From Exobasidium rhododendri (Eukaryota > Basidiomycota > Exobasidiomycetes > Exobasidiales > Exobasidiaceae): a DNA stretch of 64,000 bases. The notes below the pieces were generated by a model. It saw only the letters and a list, made by a program, of their open reading frames with translations. It was not told the origin of the DNA and made no database searches. Position 1 is the first letter of the stretch; each line of letters starts with the position of its first letter. Where the stretch lies: contig CP110631.1 in the NCBI GenBank assembly GCA_026210745.1, positions 1,736,001 to 1,800,000 of the forward strand, given 5' to 3'. Made by a program: the position numbers and the translations under genes. Below, piece by piece: positions 1-10,674 of this stretch.

Positions 1-1
1 C

Positions 2-187
2 TACAAAGGCATTCCACAAAGGGAAAGGCCGCACCTCATCTTATCCATCAGGAAGATGCCCGATTCCTTCTTCGCCAACGTGCAAGCGATAATGAACCAG
101 GCCCCCTTGAACGGCCGGGGGAAGATCCCTTTCCTCGGGCTTCCAGCAAAAGAATGTGCTATTGTCTATTTGCAAACAATCTCCTAG
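2..187 (+). CDS. 3' end of an unidentified protein-coding gene (partial)
   Basis: A reading frame is already open at the window edge, encodes 61 residues and ends in TAG at 185-187. The peptide begins YKGIPQRERPHLILSIRKMP and contains FFANVQAIMNQAP and IPFLGLPAKECAIVYLQ. It is mixed in composition, not low complexity, and looks like the folded C-terminus of a real protein. Another frame of this stretch is also open but reads as basic, unstructured sequence, so this frame is preferred. I do not recognise the family, and the start lies outside the window. Confidence 0.45.
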   Translation, partial: YKGIPQRERPHLILSIRKMPDSFFANVQAIMNQAPLNGRGKIPFLGLPAKECAIVYLQTIS

Positions 188-1510
188 AACGAGCAGTCTG
201 TATTCTAGAATAGAGAACAGCGAAGAATGATCTCGAAATTCTCGACGAATAGAACTGCCCTTCCCTCTTTCGCCCTTTAAATGATAACCCTACTGGTATT
301 AGCTGATTGGGATCGTCATTCTTTCCTTTCCCCATGAATGCAGCGGCAGGCGAAATGACGTACCTCATCAAGAAATTCATGTTGTAGTCTGTCTGTAGAT
401 CTATTCTTACTTTCCAATATTCTAATGTAACATTCTTTTTTAGCGTCTTCGTTCCAAGGAAGCGTAGTGTTCCTTGGCTTGGTTGTTCTAACGCGCTCTT
501 TGAGTCTGCAAGCGGGCTTTGCTATTGGGTATGTCATGCCTTCTATGCCTCTTAGAAGATATGCACGCGTCGTGCGGATGGGAAAGGGCAACAGCGGCAT
601 TCCAAAAAAATGGCCTGATCTGAGACCATCCCTCTTCTTTCTGCAAGCAGGGCCAAGGTACACTACGTAGGCAGTAGAGACTATCTATCTACATACAAAA
701 GCAGCGGGGAAGCTGTATCACAACAATAATGATTTGCAAATCGCATCCGTACATACATATACTGTACACAGCTTACTGTACACTGCTACAAAACAGAGCC
801 GATCATGTGCTGCTTCTCCACAATCACAAAGCCCGTGAAGAACGAGCCAGAATTATTATGGATGTTTTTTTTGCTGTTCTTGCGCATATTTCAGACGGAG
901 ATTATCGCACGTTACTTCAATGTATCAGATAAGCGCGCCAAGACGGAGATGATGAGAGCCACCTCTTCACAGTGACAAGAGATGTCAGACCAGAGAACGG
1001 CTGCGGAGGACAGGAGATCAATGGGATGATCGCCGAGCTCCGCATGTATCCTTCTCCATTTGTTGCGTCATGGATGTTTCACAGTTGTCGACAGTCGCAC
1101 GAGTACATGAGTGTGGCCTTTTGCGCCATCCCTCTGATTGCTTCTTGGCATGATGCAGACAGAGCTCTGTCGCGGTTACCTGTGGTCTCCTTTTTCTAGC
1201 AAATTTCGACAGTCTCAATAAGTTTGGCCCTGTTCTGTTTGCTGCCATTGTCTCGGGCGAGTGTGTCCAGAATAAAGGCAGACGTGCCCACACAATGACG
1301 AGATGTGACATTCTGTCAAATGACCGACGGAAGACCAGCATAGGCGGTCGCTATGCTCTCATGCTTTGCAGCGCCTTGATGGCAATACTTGAGGCAGAAG
1401 GAGGACATTATTGACAGGAAGAAAAGGTCACGAAGAGCTGATAGGGTGGCCTACAAACAGGGGTACTTTGTTGTTATAAATCTCCCATGCGAGCTTCACT
1501 GTCACTACTG
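188..1510. other. Gene-free stretch between two converging genes
   Basis: About 1.3 kb lie between the plus-strand stop at 187 and the minus-strand stop at 1511. Only short, mutually overlapping ORFs of up to about 115 codons are present, with no recognisable domain, no convincing exon series and no tRNA-like fold. It probably holds 3' untranslated sequence from both neighbours. Confidence 0.4.
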
Positions 1511-3034
1511 TCATGTTGGTGTGTTGATTAAATACTTGTCTTTACAGAGCAGCTTGTCTCTTTGTAGACACCTCGCAATGCACTCGCTGATCCATTCGGC
1601 TTGTATGAATTCTGTTTTTCTGAAGAAAGTTTCCACCTTGGCCTTTTCCTGCTCGTTTCCCTTCGCTAGATGTGCAATCCATTTCTCTATCTCTACGTTG
1701 CTGGGCTTGCATCCAGAGTGAGTGCAGGCTATGACACATCCACTTCCACAGAGCTCTTTTGCTCCCTTGAAAGCCTCCTCCTTGACAACATGACCTCCGT
1801 GCTTTTGGATCAAGCCTTCAAACAACTTGACTTTTGCCCAGAAACCCAAGACCAGAAAGGTGGAGCCTTCAAAGATCGGCGATCCTTTCCCTACGCTCGG
1901 CTTCTTTACTCTGATAGTAGCAGGCTCTCCCTGGATCTTTGCAGCCTTTGAGCTCTTCGTACCACGAGTCGTTCCTCTTGCAGCAAGACCGTGCTTCGTC
2001 AGATTGTTTGGTGGTTTTGAGAGTACTTCTTCCTCCTCCTCCTCCTCCTCTTCGGTGTCGCTCGATGCAAGAGGATCCTCCGATGGCTTACCAGTCAGAG
2101 GAGCCACAGAAGACCTCTTTCTTCCTTTCCCGGTCCTTGCTCTATCAATGGAAGACTCGCTTTCCGTCTGACTAGATAGCGGAGAAGACAGCCTTTCCTC
2201 CATGTTGCTTACGGGCTCTGTAAAAGTCAAGTCTAAAATCGGTACTTCCTTCTTCTTCTTCTTCATCTTTCTTGCCCCGGATTTTCGTTGTTTGGCATCA
2301 GATGTCTGCACGGGTTCCGCACCTACCGATCCTATACTAGGGTCCGTGATCTCTGCCGTTTCATTCTCACTACGGTTGGACGATGGTAAGGGCGTCGACT
2401 TGTCAGTTGTGCCTCCTGGTGGAAAAGTACCACTCCCACCTTCCCCTTCATCCTGTCTCTGTCGAGCCTGACTACGAGTAAGTGGAGGTCCTCGCCGTCT
2501 TCTGGCGATCCTTTTGTCTCTCTTTGCGGCCCACTGCAGTGTTCTCGGTCTCTTTGGAGAAGGCAGATCATCTCTCTCATGATTGTCCACGACATTCTCG
2601 CAACGCTGTTCTCCACTCAAGTTCACTTCTTCCTCTTGCCTTGTTTCTTCTATTGACATCGGAAAGCCCATGAAGCTAGGACCGGCGATGCTTGGCTCCC
2701 TTGCAGCGATCTGGTTGGCACCTCGTGTACTTGCAGCCAACTTTTTACCTTTTGCTGAGGCGGCTGCAGCTCGATCCTCGACGTCCTTTCGCATCTCCAT
2801 CAGCGTAACACCGCCACTCAGAGCTCTGCAGCCTATTGCTTTCCATTGCTGCTTTTGAGCTGTACAGTTGGCAGACATGCGTAGAGGTCTTGCTTGACCA
2901 AGTCTTACGCTAGACTCATGGGAGTAGGAGTCGTTGCCCAATCCGTTCCTCTTCTCGGCACTGGCACCATCAAGAGAAGCAAACGCAGCCCTCAAAGAGT
3001 CATCAGATTGCAAGGAGCTTGTGAGTACATCCAT
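1511..3034 (-). CDS. BRCT-domain protein, 507 residues
   Basis: A single uninterrupted frame starts at an ATG on 3034. Residues 1 to about 380 are low complexity: Ser/Arg/Lys-rich, with a run of nine to ten Glu (SDTEEEEEEEEEV) and many basic KKKKK-type patches that could serve as nuclear localisation signals. The last 125 residues form a BRCT-like fold. It begins with a short beta strand (STFLVLGF), follows with a helix containing LIQKHGGHV, has an insertion rich in charged residues, and ends with AEWISECIARC, the conserved Trp helix of BRCT domains. BRCT modules bind phosphoproteins in DNA-damage and replication complexes, so a nuclear role is inferred. I cannot assign it to a named orthologue (not Rad9/Crb2, Rtt107 or DNA ligase IV by layout). 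The neighbouring RFC1 also has a BRCT domain, but the two proteins are otherwise unrelated. Confidence 0.75.
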   Translation of the reverse strand: MDVLTSSLQSDDSLRAAFASLDGASAEKRNGLGNDSYSHESSVRLGQARPLRMSANCTAQKQQWKAIGCRALSGGVTLMEMRKDVEDRAAAASAKGKKLAASTRGANQIAAREPSIAGPSFMGFPMSIEETRQEEEVNLSGEQRCENVVDNHERDDLPSPKRPRTLQWAAKRDKRIARRRRGPPLTRSQARQRQDEGEGGSGTFPPGGTTDKSTPLPSSNRSENETAEITDPSIGSVGAEPVQTSDAKQRKSGARKMKKKKKEVPILDLTFTEPVSNMEERLSSPLSSQTESESSIDRARTGKGRKRSSVAPLTGKPSEDPLASSDTEEEEEEEEEVLSKPPNNLTKHGLAARGTTRGTKSSKAAKIQGEPATIRVKKPSVGKGSPIFEGSTFLVLGFWAKVKLFEGLIQKHGGHVVKEEAFKGAKELCGSGCVIACTHSGCKPSNVEIEKWIAHLAKGNEQEKAKVETFFRKTEFIQAEWISECIARCLQRDKLLCKDKYLINTPT

Positions 3035-3587
3035 CCTTTCCCCTTAGCCTTACGCTCCCTTGCCGTCGCTTGATGTGTTCATGTAAGATGAATTGCGGCA
3101 AGGGCGGGCCAAGTGAGGAACACGAAAGTGTGAGAGGAGCTTGAAAAGTAACACAAACGCGCCTCTAAATACGGTGGGTGGGTGGGTGGGTGGAAGTGCG
3201 TGCATTGGTTTTGTAGCAGATAATGGCAACGGGCGTTTCTCCTTCTGCAGTAAGGGCTGAGCGTAGAGGCGATACTGTTCCTCTCCATGTACACGTACCA
3301 CACCACTGCGAGGTATTTCGTCTCGCTTCTTGATTGATGGCAGTGCTGCCTTCACCGAAGACGCGGCGAGAGCCGAACAGGTTGCGTGCGTGGATGGGAC
3401 CTCCTGGAGGACATTGAACGCCAAGCATCATGAGACGACGGCGAGCTGGACAACGAATGCCAGACGAGCAAGACTCCCTCCTGCCATCAAGATCATAATC
3501 ACTCTTGCTTTCTCCAGTGAGCGAAGTGGAATTAGTACTGCATCGCTTTTTGCATTTCCCTCCAAGACCATACCTCGATATCTCCAA
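3035..3587. promoter_or_regulatory. Divergent intergenic region between BRCT gene and small-protein gene
   Basis: About 550 bases separate the start of the minus-strand BRCT gene from the proposed start of the plus-strand gene at 3588. It contains the GGGT repeat at 3173-3193 and no supported exon. An in-frame ATG at 3330 would extend the plus-strand gene by 86 residues. I consider that less likely because the ATG at 3588 begins a typical hydrophobic leader. Confidence 0.35.
3173..3193 (+). repeat. GGGT tandem repeat, G-quadruplex motif
   Basis: Four GGG runs at 3176-3178, 3180-3182, 3184-3186 and 3188-3190 are separated by single T residues. This is the G3T(1)-loop arrangement known to form very stable parallel quadruplexes. 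It lies about 140 bases upstream of the BRCT-gene start codon, with the G strand on the non-template side for plus-strand transcription. Confidence 0.7.
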
Positions 3588-4134
3588 ATGAAGCTTGTGG
3601 CCACGCAGTTTGTTTCGTGTCTATGGGTGCTAGGACCTGTCTCGTAAGTGTTCAAGGTTCTGCCTCTGGCACATCATAAAGCTGACTGACGCTCTTAGCG
3701 GTCATCCCTTGCCAGCAAGAGAAGTGATGGACGGATCTCTCCTACCACTCAAGCCTCCCACCTCCATCCTGCACTCTAGAACGACATTTCAGAAAGCGCT
3801 TTATAGTGAGACGGTGAACCTTCCCGCTAAGTCGGTCGATACGTCTACGACGCCACCATCGATAAAGTCTAGGCCTCTGAAAGTCGTTGCGCCTTCCTCT
3901 ATCTTGTTCAATCACACTGCCGGCACTCTCGGGAAGGAGTCCAATCTCGCAAAGGCACGTCTCTTTCGTCGTGACATCCGAGCAACAAAAGAGGGCGAGG
4001 GGGTCGAGGATGGGGTGAAGTGGCAGGCAAGAGGGAGAGTCATCGTACAGGCCAAGCACTTGAAGAAGCAAGAGTGGGCTGACTTAGAAGCGCAAGATAA
4101 AATGCATCCGTCGTGGTTGAATTCATCAAGGTAG
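3588..4134 (+). CDS. Small hypothetical protein with a signal-peptide-like N-terminus
   Basis: Two exons, 3588-3643 and 3699-4134, join at a GTAAGT donor and a CTCTTAG acceptor with a branch-like GCTGAC inside the intron. The join keeps the frame and gives 163 residues. The N-terminus MKLVATQFVSCLWVLGPVSG looks like a cleavable secretion signal. The rest is basic and mostly hydrophilic, with no cysteine-rich or catalytic motif that I recognise. Upstream in-frame sequence is open back to an ATG at 3330, so a longer, non-secreted form is possible. The gene is head to head with the BRCT gene and converges on RFC1. Its function is unknown. Confidence 0.45.
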
Positions 4135-4319
4135 ACTGGTTGTACATAAAGACAAAATCCGCTCGGCCCTTCTCAATTGTATGTGTGTGTGTAGGGGGGT
4201 TGGGGGGGTTTATTGATGGTGTTAATGTATGTGTTTCGGTAACAGGTGTATTGAAGAATGTTGTGTGATGTAGTAATAGCCTGCTTGATAGATGGTACGT
4301 CTTACCCATTCCTTTTCCT

Positions 4320-7300
4320 TCACTTCTTGGCTTTGCCCTTCCCCTTCGAAGACTTCTGCTTGAAGAATTTGTCTTTCGAAAGATCGATTTCACCGTCGCT
4401 CTTCTCATCTCCAGATTCATCATCTGGTACCTCTTCCGCTTCGAACGCCTCCTCCACGTCAGGCGCTGGCTCCCCAACAAGTTTCTTTACCTTTGCTCCA
4501 AAGTCTGTCCCCTTGTAGAAAGCGACGGGGCTGCAGAGAAGGGCGAGCGAAGGGAGAGGGAGGGAAGGGAGAGAGAAGGAAGGGAGAGGAAGGAGCGATA
4601 TTGAGCGAGCTGTACAGGGTCGAATCGCAGTCATCAGTCCGTCCGACTCACTGTGCTACTGCATTGTACTTTCTAGTAAAGGCAGCCTTGGTGGGAGGAC
4701 TGATCTGCTTCGTGAGCGCCTCTCCATCATTCTCGTCCATTCCCAGCTCTAGCACAATCTCACGATCCTCCAACGTCATGTAGTAGTCATCCATAAAGTC
4801 GATGATTTCTGCAATGGCAGCTTCGTTATTGCCTGCCTTCTTTGCATCCAACAACGGACGAATCAAGCGAGGGAAAAAGTATGGGAGGTACTGTTCTCGA
4901 ACTTCAAATCGAGAGGCAGCTGTCACCAGTCGCATGCGAGCTTGCAGCTCAACAGCAGCTCGAGTGAGTCTCTGCTGTTTAGAGTTCTGACCTAGCCAGC
5001 TGTTGGGAGGAGCAAATAAGAAGAATTCAACAAGGCTGGTCCCGACCAAGACCAGCAAAGCAACGAGAAAGGAGACTTACCTGGAAAAAGATGGAAACGA
5101 CGCAGATTGACCGTGAGCATAGCTCAATGGCTTCACAGTAGAGACAATGCCATGAAAGGGCATCAGACTCCAATGTTGCTCTGAGCTGTGTATCATCCGG
5201 TCGACCAAGTCCCCGTCACTGATAGACTCGGCTGCTCTCGTGATTGTCTGCATCAGTCGGACGCCTTTTTCCTTTTCGCCATAACGGTTCAGAGAAGGGG
5301 GGACTTGATTAATGTAATTCTGCTGCACCATGAGCGGCACAAAGGAATGATCTTGAAAGTAGTACTCGGTCTTTTCATTCAGTGTCTTCTTGTTAGTAGC
5401 AGCCCACATTCCCGGTGCACTCAAGGCACCGTACAGCGAGAAGGGTGTGTGCATACCTGGCTTTACATTGGCTGCCCCAAGCTGTTTCCCTTCGTCAAAG
5501 TTCATCGATCCCCTCTTGTCCAGCGCCCAAGTAGAGAGCATGTTGATGACGAGACGGATATCCGACTGAGCAGCTTGCACCAACTGATCCATCACCTCCG
5601 GCTTTATGTTCAACTTTTCACGAAATGAGATCGTCATCAATCTTTGGCAGACTTGACGAGCATCTGGTTTGCTGAACTTCAACTGAGCCGCTGTCCTCTC
5701 CATCGGCTTCATCTTTGGATTCTTTGCGTCATTGCAGATACAGATGATCGGTACCTTTGTCTTCTTGATAAGTGCATTGATCGCTCCCACTCCTCCACGA
5801 TCGCCACCAGACATGCCATCTACTTCGTCCATGATGAGGACGGTACGATCAGTCAACTTAACCCCCGCACTCGTTGCAGACTTATCGTTCTTCTTGTCAC
5901 CCCCATTGTACCAACTGTCCAAGCTGCTGTTGTTGATCGTGTCGGACAAGCTCGCATCAATCAGTTTCTTACTCCGGACATCGCTGGCGTTCAGTTCAAT
6001 AGGAGTGTACCCTTCCAACTTAGCGATGATGTGCGCAGCAGAAGTTTTCCCAATTCCAGGTGGCCCTGATATCAGAACAGCTCGGAAGATGTTCATGGCA
6101 TTCTTACCTGGCTTTTTGAATCCGCAAGCTAGAGATTTCTGCCAATCGTGCAACCACTCCCTTAGCTTTGCAATGGAGGGACCATTACCCACGAGATCCT
6201 TTGTATTCTGAGGAGCATATCTCATTGTCCAAAGAGGATTCGCGCCCTCTGTAGCATTTGCAGGTGGCTTCATCTCTGCGGCTGCCTTTTCGATTTTCTT
6301 GCGATCGTCGTCTAGTTTCTTCTGAGTCGCTTCATCGATCTTGACTGGTCCTGCACTTCTTTCAGCAATGAGGTTGAGAAATCCGTCCTCGTCAAGCATC
6401 TTTGTCTTGAGCTGTTTTTGCTTGTCAATCTTGCTTTTGCCTGCGTCTGCGCCCATGACGACATAGCTCGTCTTGGAGGAGATCGCCGAAGTCACCTTTG
6501 CTCCAAAGCGTTTGGCTAGATCTGTGCTCTCGTCTCTAGACAGACTCGACAGTTCTCCAGTAAAGACCAAAGTCAAGCCAGATAAGCAATTCGGCTTGCC
6601 GTATGGTATCTCTTTCGAGCCTGGCGCAAGAGGACCTGCAGACTTTCTCTTTTGAGCTTCTGCCCAGTTGAATTTGGGTTTTGCATCTGACACCTTGTCA
6701 CCTTCCTTGTCAAGCTTCATGGCGGTGTCTGTCTCACTCTCTTTGCCTCTAGGCTTCTCGGCTTCTTGCTTTGGAAGAGCAGTCTTGACCGGCTTTGCGT
6801 TCGCTTTCCCGTTTGTTGCCATTGTCGCCGGCTTAGCCTCTTCTAGCATCTCAAAATCGTCGTCATCGAGATCGTCAAATTCATCGTCATAATCGTCTTC
6901 CTTCTTTGCCTTTGCCTTTGCCAGCTTTTGACCCTTGCGGGGTGATGCCTTACTAGACACTGGCTCTTTGCTCTGTCTCCCCTTCTTGGCTGGTTCCTGT
7001 ACTTCGATATCAGAGTCAGAGTCTTTTAATTGTCGCTTTGCTTTGGGGCGAGCGGACACCTTGCTACTTCCACCTGCCTTCTTCTTCTGAACGGGCGCTT
7101 CATCAGCTTCGCTTGAATCACTGAGGAGAACAGGATCGCTCTATCATACATGGGAAAGAGTGTGGCATTAGCTAAAGCTTTGGCAAGCAAAAGTCATTCT
7201 CTCCTTCATACCTTCTTTCCCGTTGTCTTCGAGGTCGCTCCGAAGTATTTTGAGGATGAAGAGGGCGTCATCTCTTCAGTCCTGCTGCGGCGCACAAGCA

Positions 7301-7732
7301 AGCCAATCGTGTCATCAGCAGAATCACTTCACTTCGCTGCAAGATTAAAACACTCACTTTTCATGCGTTTCTCTCTTGTGAGGTGAAGCAGAAGGACTGG
7401 CTTTGTAGCCTGCAACTACGATCTTCCATTTCCAAGAGGAAAAACAAAGAGTTGATCAGCACCTCTGATGCTCTGTAGCGATTACCAAGCACGCGGCTGT
7501 ACTTCAGCTGACCTGAACTCACCTTGTCCTTGACCTCGACGACCTCCTGCCTGTTGTGGATACTGCTACCGTTCTGCTCTGACTTGCTGCTCTTCTTCTT
7601 GGGAGAGGGGCTCCCCTGACCAATCGCTTCCGTATGTGCTTTGATCGCAGCTGGAGTGAGACCGCCACCTGAGAAGAAGCTCGAGAGTGAAGCTTGTCCT
7701 TTGATCAATTCGCCTTTCTTCGGAGGTGCCAT
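4320..7732 (-). CDS. RFC1: Replication factor C subunit 1 (clamp-loader large subunit)
   Basis: Six exons: 7523-7732, 7358-7422, 7212-7284, 5081-7140, 4652-4999 and 4320-4530. All joins are in phase and give 988 residues. RFC1 is the large subunit of the five-subunit ATPase that opens and loads PCNA at primer-template junctions. Residues 10-20 carry a PIP box (GQASLSSFFS) for PCNA binding. A BRCT domain (about residues 290-375) follows an acidic/basic linker and binds 5'-phosphorylated DNA in the family. The AAA+ core has a Walker A motif (GPPGIGKT) near 473 and a Walker B motif (LIMDEVDGM) near 555. The C-terminal collar contains SSWLGQNS, and the tail ends in a Lys-rich stretch. The GTG codon just upstream in frame was rejected in favour of the ATG at 7732. 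It is transcribed divergently from the Erf4 homologue, 269 bases away. Confidence 0.95.
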
Positions 7733-8001
7733 AGATATGGCCACTCAAAGGCGCGGTCCAAGCGATGGGTGATCCTCGAGGGTGGGAATATCTGGAAGCT
7801 ATGTCATTCAGAAGACCCGTGCGGGCGCGTCTCTCCATCTGCTCCCCTTTTGGCTGCAAGTGTGACACAGTACCACCGCTGTATCGTCAGAAAGGACAGA
7901 GAGGCAAGCGCATAAAAGTTTAAAGTCGTGGGAGGAAGCCTCGTCTCATCGGAGGGCAAGGAGCACAATATATACATAAAAAGGGCACTTCCCTGGCCAC
8001 C

Positions 8002-8976
8002 ATGAGTAAACAGCTCGACGATCCACTGCGCTCGCCTGGTCACGTCAGCGCCGATAGCCAGCAGCAGCACGCATCACCTCTTTCACCTTCAACAGCAGCA
8101 TCACAGGCATCACCGTCTGCGCCTTTCCTAAATCGCGACAGCAGCAGCGCGCCGATCTCAGGTCCACGACTACCAAGCCTGTCTTCCAGAATCACCTCAC
8201 GTCAGAATGGTCCGAGAAGCTCATACTATGTGGGACCGCCAGATAAAGACAGCGCTTTTGGTACAGCGCCAGTGGGTGTCATCGGCAGGGACAAGCCAAG
8301 AGAAATCGTCAGGTGAGAAACTGTTGCGGGTGCGAGGAGCGGTGAAATGCACGTCAGACTCACCCTTCTCGATGCTCCTGAAAGAATCGAGAGAGACTAC
8401 TCAGGAGGAGAGCTGTGCCAATTCCATCCCACATTCCCACTTGAGCTTGAAGGTCGTGTGCGTAGAGAGATTGACTTCAAAAGTACGACAAGAGCTCTGA
8501 CCCTCGCTATTCCCCCCTTTCCTTCTCACAAAAGATCACGCCAACAGCTTTTTCAGAGACCATCAATGACATCAATGTCATCATAATCGAAGCGAACGAC
8601 TCTGCGTGGGCTTGCTTGGACAACACCTTGTCCGTTCTCTCGCTTTATACATCTTCCTTCATACTAGGCTCAAAGTACAGGAGAGTGAGTGTGGCTTTTA
8701 CCCCTTTAACGAGAAGTTCGACGTCTCCAAACACGCACACCGTACTTACACACGCAATCCAAAACTCCCGCAAGGAAATGAAAAGGCTGGAGAGGAGGAT
8801 GGCCGAGGCTAATCGCAATAGCTTCAATCCAGTGGGACTGAATCTACGTAGTCCCGTCGAGACTGCATTTCTCTTCATCGAGGTACGCTTGTATGCATTG
8901 ACTAACCGTCTCGCTTGGAGACGAATAAATTCTCACGCTGCTTGTCTTCCTGTCCTCACAGGTTGAGTACTTCTAG
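8002..8976 (+). CDS. ERF4: Erf4/Golgin-A7-type subunit of Ras palmitoyltransferase
   Basis: Five exons (8002-8312, 8385-8457, 8535-8684, 8775-8882, 8962-8976) give 218 residues. The last exon encodes only VEYF and the stop. Residues 1-90 are Ser/Pro/Gln-rich. The conserved Erf4 domain follows: RIERDYSGGELCQFHPTFP, LELEGRITPTAF, an IEAND segment, then NSFNPVGLNLRSPVETAFLF. In yeast Erf4 partners the DHHC enzyme Erf2 in the ER membrane to palmitoylate Ras. Golgin-A7 is the mammalian counterpart. The splice sites restore the family motif exactly across three junctions, which supports the model. The region has no strong transmembrane segment, consistent with a membrane-associated accessory subunit. 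Confidence 0.88.
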
Positions 8977-9142
8977 ATCATAGACAAATCGACATGCTAC
9001 CGCCAGTCATCTATACCCTTTATATGATAATAACGATTCAAACTAACGATTTCAACAGGAAAGGTATGTCACTAGTAAAGATTAGAGTCTATCTCAGGAT
9101 GGTACAGAGCAAGTGGAGGGTAAGGTCTAGCTAGATGGAGCT

Positions 9143-10173
9143 CTACTTAGACCCAAAGACCTTGAATCTTTCAGCATTGTCAATGTACGTCTTGTCTCCG
9201 GCGGCTCCCTTGGGAGAACCAAAGACAAGTTCGGCATTTAGCTTCCAAGCCTTGTCGACGTTGTACTTTTCCGCAATGTGTTCACTGGTCAAGTTGTTGT
9301 AATGTTGCAAATTAGCACCGTATCCTGCCAACTCCAATGCGATCCAAGTGTTGCTCTGCGCGTAACCACTTGCGTGAGCGGACCAGAGAGGGAACAGATC
9401 CTTGTACGCAGCAAATTTCGATTGGAATTGTTCGATGGTCTTTTGGTCTTCGTAGAAGAGTACTGTACCGTATCCTGCTTTGAATCCATCGATGCGGCCT
9501 TTGGCGTGTTCGAAGCCTGCATCGTCAGTGACCTTTCGCAAGCTGGAAAGAACAATGTTCTGCCAGTAAGAGTCATGCTCTTCGCCCAAGAGAATGACGA
9601 TTCGAGAGGTTTGCGAGTTGAAGGAAGAGGGGCTCTCTCGGACAGCTTCTTGGATTAATCTAAGGGTGTGCAAAAGGGGAAGAGGTAAGAATTGTCAGTC
9701 GGCGGACATGACAAAGATAGAAACGTTCAACGTCCATCTACTCACTCAATAAGGTCCTTGTCAGATAGGACTGGGTCCTTTCCTAGCGCATAGATGGTTC
9801 GTCGAGACTTGATCTCTGCAATGAAGGCATGTGCTTTGCTCGCTGATGATCCTCCAGGTGCTTGTGCACTTGCGGGATGAGATTGGACCTCTGGCTTTGG
9901 GTTGGGTGTTTCAGCGCTTGCGCCTGACGGTGGAGGGGTCTGAACGGAAGTAGGCTCAGCCTTTCCCTTTGCTTTGTTGAGAACTTTGTTAAACATGTTG
10001 GTAGAAGTGGTAGTGTAGGTACGAGGGGAACCTTGAACTGTGAGGTGATGAAATCTATGTGAGAAAGGGTGAACACGGAAAGGGGAATTCGTCGAATAGG
10101 CCGACTTAAGTATCTGTCGGTTACAGCTGGTGCGAAACCCAGTGGAAGCTGCTAGAGATACAGAAGGAAGCAT
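9143..10173 (-). CDS. Nitroreductase-family oxidoreductase with N-terminal presequence
   Basis: Two exons, 9746-10173 and 9143-9659, give 314 residues. The C-terminal 200 residues match the fungal nitroreductase (Frm2/Hbn1-like) family, FMN-dependent NAD(P)H oxidoreductases. Visible elements are SRRTIYALG near the domain start, the ESPSSFNSQTSRIVILLG block typical of the family, and ALELAGYGANLQHYN near the flavin site. The first 60 or so residues (MLPSVSLAASTGFRTSCNRQ onward) are rich in Ser, Arg and hydrophobics and poor in acids, like a mitochondrial targeting sequence. A second Met (MFNKVLNKAKGK) begins a Pro/Ser-rich linker and would yield a cytosolic form. Two compartments from two starts is an inference. 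The gene is divergent from MED7. Confidence 0.85.
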
Positions 10174-10674
10174 TCTTTTGGGGGTGGGGGTAGAAATTGT
10201 ATCATCTAACGTCGAGGTGGCTCAATAATTAGACACTATGTATCCCAAGTGTTGTAGTTCGGTAGCCTGACTTTCGGTATTTGACTCCGTGCGCGCACGC
10301 AATGTGCAATATGCCTCCGATAGCTGCGATTTCTTATCCATCTAATTTTTGTGTGCTATCTTCAATTCCGGTGAATATAGAAATCAACCATTTAAAGTTT
10401 TACGTGTGGCTCAAAAGTCACTACTGTACTTTACATGTACTGTAGTTCGAAATCTTTATCTGCCTATTTCCGGGCCTAACGATAAGGTGAGAGATCTGAG
10501 TAAATGCTATGCTTGCGATATTTTGTCTGCCGATTAATACACGTCAGCGCGTGACTGTTCCGGCCGTAAAAGGCGAGGATGAGGCCCCGCGTGGAAGGCG
10601 CGTGTGTGTGTGTGTGTGGTACCGGATATTTTATTCGACACCCTCGAGAAGGTAGCATCGGTCGGAAATTAGCT
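10174..10674. promoter_or_regulatory. Divergent promoter region, nitroreductase and MED7
   Basis: About 500 bases between two start codons. It is A+T-richer than the flanking genes and carries a (GT) dinucleotide run at about 10602-10617 just upstream of MED7. No recognisable factor site was identified with confidence. Confidence 0.35.

Noticed and set aside
10579-10674. An upstream in-frame ATG for MED7
   Set aside because: The extra 32 residues include a repeat-encoded CVCVCG run, and family members start near the downstream ATG.
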